DNA of 64,000 bases from Brachionus manjavacas (taxonomy: Eukaryota; Rotifera; Eurotatoria; Ploima; Brachionidae): the NCBI GenBank assembly GCA_019054805.1, contig JAHQIY010000017.1, forward strand, positions 496,001-560,000, written 5' to 3'. Of this stretch, positions 46,301-61,300 are shown one piece after another (position 1 is the first letter of the stretch; each line of letters opens with the position of its first letter). The translations under genes and the position numbers were made by a program. The notes beneath the pieces are model-generated. The model made no database searches. It was not told the DNA's origin and was given only the letters and a program-made list of their open reading frames with translations.

Positions 46301-49300
46301 GGAGCGTTGCAAATCGATTGTGGCAATTACACAGCGGTGGCCGAGAATCCGGCAGGCAAAGCCTACACCACAAGTCAAGTGTTCATAAAGGAATCATCTG
46401 GAGTGGACACCAGTGCGATCAGCAACCCGGACGCATTCAAATACCTCAATCGTCCTCAAACTCACGGCAAATACGAATCGGCCGAGGACTCACAAACAGA
46501 CGACGACGTGCCGCTCAATAGAGCCAAGCCGCCTAGAGTAATCCATCACTTGCAGAACATAAGAGAGCTAGAAGGCGAGCCAGTGACAATGGCCTGCAAA
46601 ATAGACGGCTTTCCCAAGCCCACACTGACCTGGCTCAGAGACGGCCAACCATTGACTGCCTCGACCAGATTCACAACAACCTATGACCTGAACACCGGCG
46701 TAGCTAGGCTCAAAATAAGCGACTCGATTTTGCACGACTCGGGCACCTATACAGTAGTTGCCGAGAACAAGGCCGGCTCTGACCGAACAAACGGCCGGCT
46801 CGAAATCGAAAAAGAGTCCGGGGTGGACAACAAACCAATAGTGGACCCGGACGCGTTCGCCTACTTGAACAAGCCTCAAGCTCCATCGAACGCCAATGTG
46901 GACGAGAACGGTGAAGCGTTCTCGCCCGCACGCATTGTCGTCCCATTGTCCAACATCCACTCGGTCGAAGGCAAGCCGGTGCGTCTGGCGTGCCGCGTGG
47001 AGGGCAACCCAAAGCCAAGTGTAGTATGGTACAAGAATGGCATCACTTTGCCCGCTTCCACTCGTCTAAATCCGAATTTTGATTTCAAAACAGGAGTGGT
47101 CAGTCTTAAGATAAACGAAGCGCAAACAAATGACTCGGGTGTGTACCAAGTATTTGTGGAAAATGAGTATGGCAATGACCGGACTGAATCTAGACTGCTG
47201 GTGGACATATCGCCCGGCATAGACCAAAGCCCCATAGTAGACCCTGATGCGTTCAAGTACTTGAACGCGCCCAAGCCTGCTGAGCGCTGCGAGCTGACCG
47301 ACCAGGACGGCAACAAGTATTCTCCGCCCAAGGTCGTAGTTCCACTCAAAGACATACGCGTCAACCATGGCCAACCGGCTACGTTTCTCAGCAAAATAGT
47401 CGGCTATCCCATACCGAGCATCACTTGGCTGCACAATAACAGACCATTGAGTGAATCGTGTCGCTACACAAGCGCCTACGATCACACCACTGGTCTTGCC
47501 TCGTTTAAGATAAGCGGCACGCAGACCAACGATCTGGGCTCTTACACGGCCTTTGCTGAAAATTGTGCTGGTCGTGACTCGACCTCAGCTAGTCTTCATT
47601 TGAATCAAGTGTCGCTAGTGGACACACAGCCTATTGTTAGTCCTGACGCGTTCCGGTACTTGGAAAAGCCGGCGGCTGTCAAAAACGAGCCGGACGAAAT
47701 GCCCGGTCAATTAAAACCACCAAAGTTTGTGGTGCCATTGAAAAATTTGAATGTAGACGAAGGACAATGCGCCACTCTGTTGGCCAAAATAGACGCTTAT
47801 CCGTATCCATCTATTCAGTGGTTCAAGGACGGCATTTGTTTGCCTGCGTCCACACGAACCTTGCCCAATTACGACTTTAACACTGGCCTTGTGTCGTTGC
47901 GCATATCCGACGTTCAATTGGCCGATTTTGGCAACTACACCGCTATGGCACAGAACAAGATAGGTCAAGACCAAACGCATTGTTGTTTGCTAGTCAAAGA
48001 AATGCCTGGCGTGGACAACTCGTCAATGGTCAGTCCTGAAGCGTTTAGATATTTGGAAAAGCCCCGTGGTCAAGCTCGTCCGCTAGAAGAATCAGTTGCT
48101 TACATACCGCCCAAGTTTATAGTGCCGTTGTCCAATGTAAGCTTAGAAGAGGGCCAGACTGTTTATTTGGCCGGCAAGGTACACGGCTATCCAAAGCCCA
48201 AAATAACCTGGTTCAAAGATGGTACGCCCATACCGGCATCCACTCGGTTCACCATTGACTTCGATTTTAGTACCGGAGTGGTCAGTTTGCGCATCAACGA
48301 CGCCCAAATGAACGACATCGGCATTTTTATTGCTCTTGCCGAAAACGAAGCTGGTTCGGATCAGACACAATGCGAGGTCACCATTCAGTCAATGCCTAAT
48401 ATAGACAGCACGCCCATGGTAAATCCAGAAGCGTTCAAGTACCTCGAGCATCCGACTTATGCCAGACCCAAAAGTGTTGACGAATTGGACGATCTGTCTC
48501 CTCCCAAAGTCATTGTGCCATTGTCCAATGTAAAGCTACAAGAAGGCCAAACAGTTATACTTGCATGCAAGATAGAGGGTTACCCCAGACCCAAGTTGAC
48601 TTGGTTCAAAAATGGACTGACTCTGCCAGCGGCCAATCGCTACACTACCGACTACGATTTGAGCACCAATATTGCTACACTCAAGATTGACCAGGCCTTG
48701 CTGATCGATCTAGGCGACTATTTGGTCTTGGCCGAGAATCCGGCTGGTCGCGATCAAACCCACTGCACTGTTTTTGTCCAACAATTGCCCAATGTGGACA
48801 GCACTCCCATGGTTGATCCAGAAGCGTTCAAGTACTTGGAACAAGCTCCTCTGCGCAAACCGTCTTTGGAAGATGTCGAGGACAATTGTCCGCCAATTGT
48901 TATCATACCTCTGCAGGATATTAAGTTGACTGAGGGCGAGCCGGTTATGCTTATGTGCAAAATTGATGGAAAACCAAGACCAAAGGTTAGTTAGAAAAAA
49001 ATTTTTATTATTTTTTTATTTAGTAGAATAGAGTAGTATTATTAACAAAAATTAATTATTAAATTTAAAACAAGATAAAATATGAATTACGCGGCTAATA
49101 AATTTTAACAAGTAAAAAGGAAGTATTAAGAAAAACAAAGTTTATTTAATTCTTCATAGATGTTAATACAATCTTGGAAATAAAAATATTTTTCGATATT
49201 TTGGAAGTTTATGATTTTAAATTTATTTCAATTTTTTTTAAGTTACAAGGCTAATCAACAGGCTAGTGCCCTTATCTATTTAATAGACTGATTAACTCTT

Positions 49301-52300
49301 CATTTCAATTAAAAATAAATAATTCATTAAAATACAATAATAATAATAATAATAATAATAAGCTACAGCAGGAGACCTGTGGAGCGAGACTAGATGTAGT
49401 TTCGCTATGGTAGCTATCTTTCTGCGACAAAAAAAAAAAAAAATTCATTAAATATGCAATCCAGTCAAGTTCAAATAAATCAAAATTTCAAATTTCAAAA
49501 AACAATATATCAAAATTTTTTTGAATCAAAAGATTTAAAAAAAAATGAAAAATTTAACTAATTTAATTAATTGGTTTGTAAAAAAATTTTATAAGCTAAT
49601 TTAAATCTATCAAAAGTTTTAATTGATTTAAGAAAAATTGTATTTAAGGTTTCTTATTTTATTTTATTTTAAACTTTCTTTTAATTAAATAGGATCATTG
49701 TCCAGTTTAAATATTTTAAAACCAAAGTTTAGGAGTCTAGATTATAATCTGTGTTGAAACCGAAATAATCTATATTTCTAAAGAAAGCTATTTATATCAT
49801 TGTGTTAACAAGGTAGAATAAAATTGATAAATAGTTTTTGAGTTGTTGATTTTGGAAAATATATTACTAGCGTTAGCGCATAGTCAAAGTATGGAAGAAT
49901 AAATGTCTTTATTTTCATATATAAATATGAATATGCTTTTTTATACCATTTAACATTGAAAAAAATAAAAATTTTCACCTTGAACTGGAATGAATTAAAG
50001 TCTTTCCGATAAATTACCTAAATTATTGAATAAGTAAATAAACTTAGGAAACCTTTTGAACAAAAAAAAATTCTTAAATGACTAATCGAATGACAACAGA
50101 ATCGATTTATCAACTTTAGTTTAAGTATAAGTTCATTTATATTCATCATTCAAAAAGGCATTCTGAAAATTTAAAAACAAAAAAGAAAAAATTAATTAAA
50201 TTTTATTACAAACGACTAAATTGGTCCTCTCGTCGTTTCACACGGGACTATTGCCTAAGTTTGGTTTTGATATAATTAAACAAGCGTTTGTTGTTGAGTC
50301 TTCAGGTCTTATTTATTAAACACATTACTTTATCACAAAAAGGAAAGCCACGATTACACTAATTTACACACACTGAGTCAAACTTGCTTAAGTTAAAGAT
50401 AGGTATTGAATACAAGAGAAAACCAAAGTATATCTCGTTAGATGATAGAATCAATTTAATAAAAAAAAAATTTGAAATGAAAAATATTAATGAAATATTA
50501 GATCGCTAATTAACTAATTGACATTTTTTAATTCAATTATTTTAAATAAAATATTTAGCTTTTCTAAACCTTTTTTTTTCTTAATTAAAAGCTTAGCTAT
50601 TTTGAACCGCTACCAGCCTTCTCTTCTTCAAAAAAAGTGCAATAACCTTTGTTTTTACAGAAGGATTTTTATATTTTTTTTTCGAATTTTGCTTTATTTT
50701 TTGTTAATTTATCAAGTTAAGTATTATTCCAAAAAAATCCCAGTCTTTTAAAAATATTCTAAAACATTCACACACATTTATCACCGAGGCTGTTAAAATA
50801 TTGGTCTTTTAGAAAAAAAAATTATAAAAATTAAATTTTTATTTAAAATATTTTCATTTTAATTAATTGAGAAAATTTCTTCTCAAAAATGACTAAATTT
50901 ATAAGCAATTTTTTCCAAATTTTTTGTACAAACTCTTTATTAAATTGAAATTTTGAAAAATTTTATCACAAAAAATAGATAATTATATACAAACAATTAG
51001 AGTTGAAAATAAAAAATTTAATAAGTTGCGTAATTCATAAAAATGGTGGAATGCTTTTTATTAATTTCTATTTGTGTAGCTAACTTGGTTTAAAGACTGT
51101 GAACCCCTGCAAGTGTCAAGTAGACACGACTTAGATTATACTAACGACATAGCTGTACTAAGAATACTAAATTGCCAAAAAAATGACCTCGGCGATTATT
51201 TGGTCGTGGCGGAAAATCCGCACGGTCAATGTGAAACCAAATGCAAGGTTTCTATCGATCTATTGCCAAATATAGACGAAACGCCCATGATCAACCCGGA
51301 CATATTTAAAAATCTCGAACAGCCCTTGCATCCTCAAAGTGACATTGAAGACGACAAAAATCTCAACTATATACCCCCGCATGTCATTGTTCCACTAACA
51401 AATGTGCGCATTACCGAAGGTGAGCCAATCCGACTAGCCTGCAAAGTAGACGGCTACCCCAAGCCTAAAATAACATGGTCCAAAAACACAGAGCCAATAC
51501 CGGCCTCGACCAGGTACACAAGCAACTACGACTTCAACACATGCATGGCTACTTTGGTCATTTCGGACGCCAGGCCCAACGATGTCGGCACTTACTTCAT
51601 GCTAGCCGAGAACATTGCCGGAAGTGATCATTCAACTTGTGAAACTTTTGTACTAAGCACTGGCAAAGTAGACGATCGTCCACTGATCGATCCACAGGCA
51701 TTTGTCAATCTAGAGCACCCGCCCGATACTTTTCATAGAAATGAGATTCAGATCTCGCCTGAAGGAAGACCTCCAAAGTTTGTCATTCACTTGCCAGCTG
51801 AACTAAAAGTTCTAAATGGAGAAAGAGTCAATTTAAATTTTAAATGTGACGGCTACCCATTTCCCAAAATTACTCTCACTTACAATGAAGAGCCTGTGAT
51901 GGCATCGACTCGATTCAATGTGATCTACGAGCCCAATACTGGCGACATTCAAATAAACATTGAGTTTGTCAAAGGAATAGATGCCGGGTTTTATAGATGC
52001 ATTGCTGAAAATGAGTACGGCAGTGATGAGACTTTCATGACCATAGTAATAGTGGATGTGCCTGGCGTGGACGATCGACCTCAAACAGTCAATCCGGGCG
52101 CCTTCAAAAAATTAGACGACATGGAACACTTGCCGGTTGAAATAGCCTACGATGTTATTAATCCAGAACCCCCCATTGTTATAATACCCTTGACTGATTT
52201 AATTATAGTAGAAGAACAGCCTATTAGTCTAACATGTAAAATATATGGTAACCCAAAACCAAAGGTAGTTTTTAGAAATTTTAGAATACTAGATGCATGA

Positions 52301-55300
52301 ATTATTTTAGAATTAATTAATCAATTAATATTTTCTAATTAAAAAAATTAATTTTTTCTAATAGTTAACTTGGTTTAAAAATGACGAGCCGATAATGGCA
52401 TCACAGCGATGCGACATGGACTACAATTTGTCTACTTGCATTGCTACTTTGAACATTAAGGTTACTAAGCCAGTTGATATTGGCGTTTACAAAGTGGAGG
52501 CTGAGAACGTGGCTGGAAAATGTGAGACGTCGTGCAAGCTTTTTATTGAAGCTGTGCCGAACATAGATGAAACTGCCTATGTTAACCCAGAGTCGTTCCG
52601 GCCACTTGAGGCTTTTAACAAGCCTGCTACTTCTTATGACAGCGATGATGGCGAGAAGCAACCAGTTTTGATCGTGAGACCTCTGGAGGACATTGAATGC
52701 TTCGAAGGAGAGAGTGTTACCTTTGTATGCGAAGTTAAAGGCTACCCAAAACCTCAAGTAATTAAAAATATTCTTAGTTTAAATTTCAAACTTTTACAAT
52801 GCAGTTTTAATAACCTTTTCTATTATTTATAAATGGTATTTAATTAAATAGTATTAACAATTTTACAATAAAAAAGATTAATTGAGTTTCATTTGGCTAA
52901 CTAAAACATTAATAATTATTATTTATTTATCATAGGTAAAAAAAATTAAAAAAAAGTTTATGTTAAAAATAAAATTGTGTTAAATGCAGAATTTGTCTCT
53001 AGATAAAAAAATTAATTTTTCTAATAGAAAACATAGAGCTCAAAGTATTAATTTAATAGCTAGTAAATTAAGGACTGATTAAAATTTGATTTTTTTAAAA
53101 GGAATTTAAATAAAATCGAATTTAAAATGTAGCTAGTTAAAATTCTTTTCTAAAAAAATTAAAATTTAGCATTTAATGCACCGTTCAATTAATGTAAACA
53201 GAGATTTCTTTACTGAAATTGTATTATCAATTTCAATGTGTAGTATCAATTTCATCATGTTAAATGATAATTTTTTTGCTAATGTAGCAAAAAGAAATAT
53301 TCATCATTAGGAAATAAATGCAGTGTTTCAGTACAAACATTCTCTGTGTAATGTCTCATAAGAGTACAACTTTAAGAAGTTAAAAAACTTTTATTATTAA
53401 AAATTTTTACTATTTTTTTTAGGCAATAAATTTTGAAGTAAATTAGAAAATAAAAAAAAATCCATCTTTTTTTGAGTGTGTCAAATCACATTTTTATGTA
53501 AAATTATTTTCACATAAAAAAACGATTTTACCACCCAACAAAAAAATAAATAGACGTTCAAGAATAAACACGAAGAAAATAATTCTATAAAATTTTTTTT
53601 TAGGTTGAATGGACCAGAGAAAACCAGCCATTGCCACATGCACTCAGACTCAGCTGTGATTATTTGATAAACGAAGGCCGAGCTTTGTTCAACATAGACA
53701 ATGTAAAGCTAGACGACCAGGCTACTTATACCCTAACAGCCAGAAATTCATCGGGCGTTGCCTCGACCAGTGCTGAGCTTAAAGTCAAAACAGTGGCCAC
53801 AATCGACGACACATCCTATGTCAATCCGGACGTATTCGAACAATTCGAGATGAAAAAAAAGCCAAATTTGAATCAACCTATTGACAGCGCTGAGAACGCA
53901 AGACTCAAAATAATCGAGCCTCTAAAGGACTTTAGATTAGTGGAAGGATCACAGGCAGTTTTCAGCTGCACAATCGATGCCTACCCCAAGCCCGAAATCC
54001 AGTGGTTCAAAGACGACCAGCCACTAATGGCTTCGCAACGATACGCCACCTACTATGACATGAACATGGGCATAGTTACTCTCATCATCAAATCAGCTCT
54101 GCTAGATGACCAAGGAGTGTACAAGTGTGTGGTGTCCAACATCGCGGGCACCGAGCACACACAAGCCAAGCTCTCGGTGGACTTTGTGCCCAACATTGAC
54201 GAAACATCGTACATCAACCCGAACGCTTTGCGTCACTTGCAACCAGCTGAACAAGGCCAACAACCAGATGACGATGACAAATACAAAAAGCCCTATTTTG
54301 TCAAAGTGCCCAAGAACTCCGAAGTAACTGACGGAACCACAGTTCGACTGGACTGTTTGGCGTTCGGCCGACCCACTCCGGCTCTCACTTGGTATTTCAA
54401 CGACCAACAACTAGCAGAAGACCCCACTCACAAGTGTCTGGTGAACGAAGAAGGCGTCAATTCACTGTTGATATCGCCGGCCAGCTTTCCGGACACAGGA
54501 ACCTACAAATGTGTGGCCAGAAACAAAGTCGGCGAAGCATCGTTCACTGTTGATCTCAAAGTGGTCGACAAAGACGCTCTAATCGCGCCATACTTCATCG
54601 AACATTTGAATAACATTGTTATACCAGAGGGCAAGGACACCTCGCTTAGCTGCACTTGTTCGGGCACACCGGTGCCCAGTTTAACTTGGCAAAAAGACGC
54701 AAAAGTACTCACACCAGACCAAGAGTACAGAATTGACATAAATGGCGGACACTCGAAGCTCTATATTCAAAATGCACAAAAAAGCGACCAAGGCTGGTAC
54801 CAATGCACTGCCATCAGTCCTGCTGGTTCGACCATAACTCGAACTAAAGTGACGGTGTTGCCTCCGGGCGCCATCCAGACCATAGCTCCCGATCTGAGCA
54901 AATTGATAAAGCAACCAGTCGAGCCCGAAGTTCCTGGATTTGTGACCGCATTGCAAAAGTTGAAGCACGTACAGCCGAACAAGACTCCTGACGAAAGGCC
55001 CAAATCTCCCAGCGACATGCCCATGGGCCACAATTTCGGCTCGATCTGGTCCAAAGATGAGCTACAGGACGAAGAGACCATTTACAACAAAGACAAGCCG
55101 ATACCGCCCAAATTCAAGACCCATTTCAAAGCTTCGCTCAATCTAAGAGAGCGCGACCCGACTAGATTCGAAGCCAAACTAATACCCATCGGTGACCCCA
55201 CTATGACTTTGCAATGGCTGCGCAATGGTGAACCGCTGCGATCGGCGTCGCGCTACGTCATCAAATATGACTTTGGTCTGGTGTCGCTAGATTTGTTGTG

Positions 55301-58300
55301 GACTTATCCTGAGGACGATGGTGTCTACGAGTGTATAGCTACTAATTCATGTGGCCAGGACAAGACTAGGGCTGAGCTCAAGTGCAAAGGAAATCGTTCC
55401 ATTATATACGACACTCAATTGCCTGATGGCATGGAAGGATACTTGAAATTGCAGGAAATGGAAGAGAAAATTAAAATTGCCTCGATACTTAGAGAAGAAC
55501 AGCCCGAGGAAGAAGCGCCGGTGACTTGTGCGCCAGAAATCATTATGCATCTTGAAGACAATAAAGTGGACGAGGGCACAATGGCTAAATTTATGGTCAA
55601 AGTAACTGGATATCCGAAACCAAGAGTTAGCTGGTTCGTCAATAAAACACACTGTGTCACGGTAATTTATTAATTAATAATAATACTCTAATTTATAATA
55701 ATATAATATAATATAATATAATAGTAATAATAATAATTATTGCTACGCTTATGGGTGAAGTCCGGATAAACCAGACCATAAGCAATATGCTAGTCTTTCA
55801 AAATGCTATCTCATTTGTTTTAAAAATAGATAAATTGTATTTGATTCTATTATTTTACTTCTTAATTAGTTCCACCACTAACTACCATGTTATTAAGAAA
55901 CTTGTACCTCGGCAAACAGTTTTTTCATGAGTTCTCTTCGTAATCTGTATCGATTAGTTCTAATTTGTAATCTGTATGCATTTTTACTTTCCAATGGTAC
56001 TCTGTACCAACTAAGCTCATCAAGTTCAATTTATGAACTTGTATATTTGAATTAGATCACCGCGTCTCCCTCTTATTGACAGTGTTGTTAGCTTCAATCT
56101 TTTAAGCCTCTCCATATAGTTTAGATCGCCAAATCATTAAAAGTGTAACTTTATCTTTCTTCAAATATGGACTCCATACCAAGACAGCATATTCAAGAGG
56201 AGCTCGAACAAGACTTGTGTACATTTTTATTGAATAATACTGGTATCATGGTTTTTGAAACCATTTAAAAATTTTTCCTAGAACTATGTTTGCTCTTGTC
56301 GTAGCGCACTTATTTACATTTTGTTTTTTATTATGACCCCCAGATCTCTCTGTTTAAAAGTCTTTGTCAATTTATGAACTTCATTCATTTTTGATTTAAA
56401 ATAATCCGTTTTTGGATTTTTTTTTTCCTACTAATATTGAGATTCATAGACCATTTTCTGCACCTTTCTTTGACTATTAGAAATTAAAAGTTAATTGAAA
56501 ATTTGAAAAGACTTTAAAATAACGTGTGCAAAAGTCATTTTGTTTCTAATTAAACAAAAACTTAATCCTCGCAAAGTTTTCGATTTATTAAAATTTTGTC
56601 TAATGACTTTACTTTGACTTAATGACTTTTGAACAACGATGAAAAATGCCTTGTTGAAATTGTTGACTTTTAGAAAGAATTTTTCTGCATTTAAAAAATA
56701 AAAAAAGACTTTTGAAAAAAATTTAATTATTTAAATTAATTGAGAAAAAATTTAATAATTGAGAATTTGATTGCATGCCTAGGTGAAAATATTCGTTTTT
56801 TTGATAAATTGAAATTTAAGATTAAATGTCAGCAAAATTACTTAATTTTAACTAAAATAATTTTTTTTTGTGAAGTTAAGTTTAGATTTTAAGGCATTAT
56901 GAAATTTCATACAAAACTTACACTACTTAAAAATAAAAATAATTTGTAACTTGGGTTCTAAATGTCAAAAAGTTGTTCTGCAAATGAAACAAAGTGAAAA
57001 TCTTTTATTTCACCTACTGCGGAAGTCTGCTAAATCTGTGCCAATTAATTTGGAGTTTATTTTTCATTACTTTTAAATAGGGTGCAATTTTGCTGAATTC
57101 GCACATATTTTGAAGATTTTTGCAGTCGTAAGAATTTTTAAAGATAAAAAAATCAAAATATTAAAAAAAAATATTTGAAAAAAATTCTAATTTATTTATC
57201 AATAAAGTCCCAATTTATCTATATCACATTCATTTATGTCACACATGTATGAATAAATTCAATATTTTCAGCTTAAACCAATTTTAAACCAAATTTTATA
57301 ATATCAGATTAAAATATTCTAAACTTTTTATCTTAAAGGGCTCAAGATTTAAACTCTATTTTGATGGTATGATTCATTATTTGGATATACTAAAAGTGTC
57401 CAAAGCCGACGAGGGTTTAGTACGAATGTTTGCCAAGAACATAAATGGAGAAATTGAATCATCGGCCCAGCTAAAAGTAAACCCGAAACAAGACTATCGT
57501 TCAGTGTTGCGCAGTTCAAAAACCGGCGAGCCGGTTTATATACCAGAAGAGCTCAAGCAAGAGACAAGCACAGAATTGTCTTCGGAAGAGCGCAAAGTGC
57601 TCGACCGATTGCCATTGTTGAAGCCGTTTCCAAAGCAGCAAAAGCCGGCTGACACACGATTTGCTCCCAAGTTTAACAAGCAACTCGAGCCGTTTAAAGT
57701 AATCGAAGGAGTAGTTGTGGTCCTGTCGGTTGAATTTTTAGCAAATCCAAATCCAGAGGCCATTTGGTACAAAGACGGCTTCCAAATGCAATCATCCGAA
57801 GACTTTTTTATCGAAACAACAGCTACCAAATCCTCACTTAGAATTAGAGAAGCGTACAAAAGCGATTCTGGCATGTACCAAGTTAAAATATTTAACGAGG
57901 TCGGCATCGCTCAAACCAAGGCCTATTTGACTGTGACTCCAGCTGATTTGGATGATCTTACCCCAAAGATATTAATGGATATAAAAAGTGTCACTTGTAA
58001 CAGCGGCGATCCGGTCAAATTTCAGTCTCAGGCCATCGGTAATCCGCATCCAATTATTACATGGTACAAAGATGACGAAAAATTGGAAATGTCTCAGAGA
58101 ATCAAAGAGTTTACTGAAAACGATGCGTACACTCTGCTTATTATGGAATCAATTGCTGCTGATAGTGGATGCTATGAATTGGTGGCAGAGAATGCTTATG
58201 GCAAAGTTTACACAAGAGCCTATTTGACTGTCTTAGGAGACAAACAAATTGGTGAGCCTGAACCAGTTGAGGTTAAATACGATGACAACAATGTTAGATC

Positions 58301-61300
58301 AGTGCCTTTGAGCTCAAAATTCTCTCAGCCTGTCATCCAAGAAGCTCTAAGCGATCAAACTGTAACCGAGGGACAATCGGCTAACTTTGAATGCATCATT
58401 TCAAATTCTGAACGTAATAAATAATATATTTTTAAGAAGACATTTTTATTTTAAATTATTTTTTTTATTTTTTTTCAGAAGCCACGGTTGAATGGTTCAA
58501 GGAAGATAAACGCATTAAGCAAAGCAAATACTTTAACATGGTGAGCACTGGCGACAAACACCAATTGAATATATTGGAAGCTTTTGCCGAAGATGAAGGC
58601 TTGTATAAGTGTGTTGTATCGAATCCAGCAGGCAAAACAAGCAGCTCGGCTCATCTTAAAATTATTCGTAAGATCTTTTTGAATTTTAGGCAAAGTTTTT
58701 GTTAAATTCTATTCTACACAGATTTGACAGAGGCTCCAGTTTTTGTCAAAACAACAGGCAATGCCGAGGTTGATGAGAACAAACCTGCCGAATTTGGAGT
58801 TCAATTGAAACCGGACAATCAGGCACAGATTGAGTGGAGCCATAATGGAGTTTTGGTCAAAGAAGGAATCAACTTTCAGACTGAAAATCCATCACCAGGC
58901 GTTTATCTTTTAAAATTAAAACAAGCAAGGCCAAAGGACGCTGGCACTTATACTTGCAAAGCGCACAATTCAGCCGGAACAGTCAAATGCTCGGCACAGT
59001 TAGTTATTAAAAGTATGTTAAAAGGCTCATCCGAATCAAAGCCGATTTCATCTGTTCTAGCGTTCAAGAATAAGTTTGAACAAAAATAAGATTACATTTT
59101 TTTTTTCTTAAAAAAAATTTATTTATCCTTTAGTTATCAAAAATTAGAAAAATGGTTGTTGAGCTTAGTTGGTAGGATATTTATTATTATTTAAAACAAA
59201 TTTTATTTGTAAATTTTGAAAAAATTACATAAAAAAAATAAAATTTAAAAAAAAATTAATTGATTTTGTTTTTAAATCCGATTGTCCCGGACTGAATAAG
59301 GGTGTCCATCGGGTGAGGGGGGGATTTTTATTTGAATTATTTATTGCTTTTCAGACTAACCAAACGCTTAATAGATTAAATAGTTAACTGCTTGTTAGAT
59401 TTAAACTAATTTCAACAACCATTTTTTGTTAATTAGATGGATTCGGTTATGGATTTTTTTTATTAATATTTGTTTTACTAATGAATGTTTTTTTAGATTT
59501 AGTTGCTATTAATACTCAAGCATCAGCTATTGCTAGATTTAACAAGGGATCTACTCCAAGGTATCTTTTTAATCAACTTAGTCCCTTAGTCAAGTCCAAA
59601 TATTTTTACAATTTCTTTAAAACCCAAAAATTTTAAAATACTTTGCACAAATGTAGTAAAAAAATAAAAAAAAAAAATTTAAAGAGAATTTTTTTTAAAG
59701 CCATATATTTGACACTTGGCCGTGGAATTTTAAAATTTTTTACTTGTTGAAATATTGTGCCAACACATTTTCAATTTAATTTTTTTAAGAATTGAATTCT
59801 ACTTTGACAATGCTCATTGTAAAAAACAAATTCATCAATTTGATTTTACAGAAATAAATTTATACTTTAATGGAACAAAAATAAGCCAGTCTCATAAATA
59901 TAACATATCTAGACATAAGGACTTGATAATTTTGTCAATTAACCGCTTGAATATAACCGAATGTGGTCTTTATTCTATTGAAGTAATGGGCAAAAATGCC
60001 CGCCACATCGCTTCTCTAAACATTGAACGTAAGTACTCAAATGAACTTCATTCCTCTCATTGACTCAAAAAATTTTTAAGTTACTAATGAAAAAATCGAA
60101 AATGCTGTAAATCAGTACGATTTTGTTCAATCAGATTCCAAATGGGTACTAAAAGATAGAGTTCAAAAATCAACTCTAACAGAAACAAGCTCCATTCATA
60201 TAGCTACAGCATTGATGGAAAAATATACTGCCACTTGCGGCAAAGATTTTAAAATTCAAATAAATTTCAAAAGCGATCTTCAACATACTGTCAACTGGTT
60301 TTCCAATAATGAACAAATCATTAGCAATTCTAAATTTGAAATTATCAATTCACAAAATTCAACATGTCTTTTGATCAAGTCAGTTGAGCTAACTGATCAA
60401 AAAGAGTACCAAGTCGAGATTAAAAACGAAAAAGACAGTGTGATGTATAAAACATTTTTAACTGTTCAACAAGGAACCAAATTTCTAAGTGAGCTTAAGC
60501 CAGTGGAGAAAAAAAGCGAAGTGATTATCAAGCCTGTGATAATTAAACAATTGGAGCCTTTGGTGCATGGTCAAGTTGGCAACGAGACAAAGCTAACATG
60601 TAACTTTAAATCTACAAAAACAGAAAAAATAGACTGGTTTTTTAATCAAATAAACATAAATGAAAAAATCAAAAATCAAAAGGACAAATATGAACTAAAA
60701 TCGACTAATGAAGAAACAAGTTTAATTATAAAAAATATAAATTTAAAAGATATGGGAGATTATAGTTGTTGTGTTTATAATCCGAGTGGAAAATGCAAAT
60801 CAGTCTGTCATTTAGATGTTGTTGAAGAAGCACCTAGGCGAATAACCAAGCCATTTAAAAAGCAAAAATCTGATGTGCAAAATATCACTGATTCAGTTGA
60901 AAAGAAAGAAAATTTAGATAAAGAAGAAGAAAAAAGTTCTTTATTAAAAGAACCTGAGAAAAAATCTTCTTCAATTCAAGAAATTAAAGCTGAAGAAGTG
61001 GTTGAAAAAGAAAAAAGTCTAAAATCAGACGATTCATCAGAAGCTGAAACTGTTATATTTGCGGATAATACAGAAAGTACTTCAGATGAACTAAAAATAG
61101 AGGACGAAACTCAAGTCCAAAAATATACTTTGGATAAAAAGGAATCGGAAATTCAGCTTTTAGAAAATGAAGAAAAAGGAAAAGCACCCGATGATCAAAG
61201 AAAACTCGAAATTCCAGTTCAGGAAGATGAAAATATAGAAGGTGCAAAAAAATTAGAAGCAAATGAAGAAATAAAGCCATTAGAAGAGAAAAAGCCAGTT

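Noticed and set aside
46568..47485. Several 90-170-codon minus-strand ORFs opposite exon 15
   Set aside because: Antisense shadows of the repetitive Ig array.
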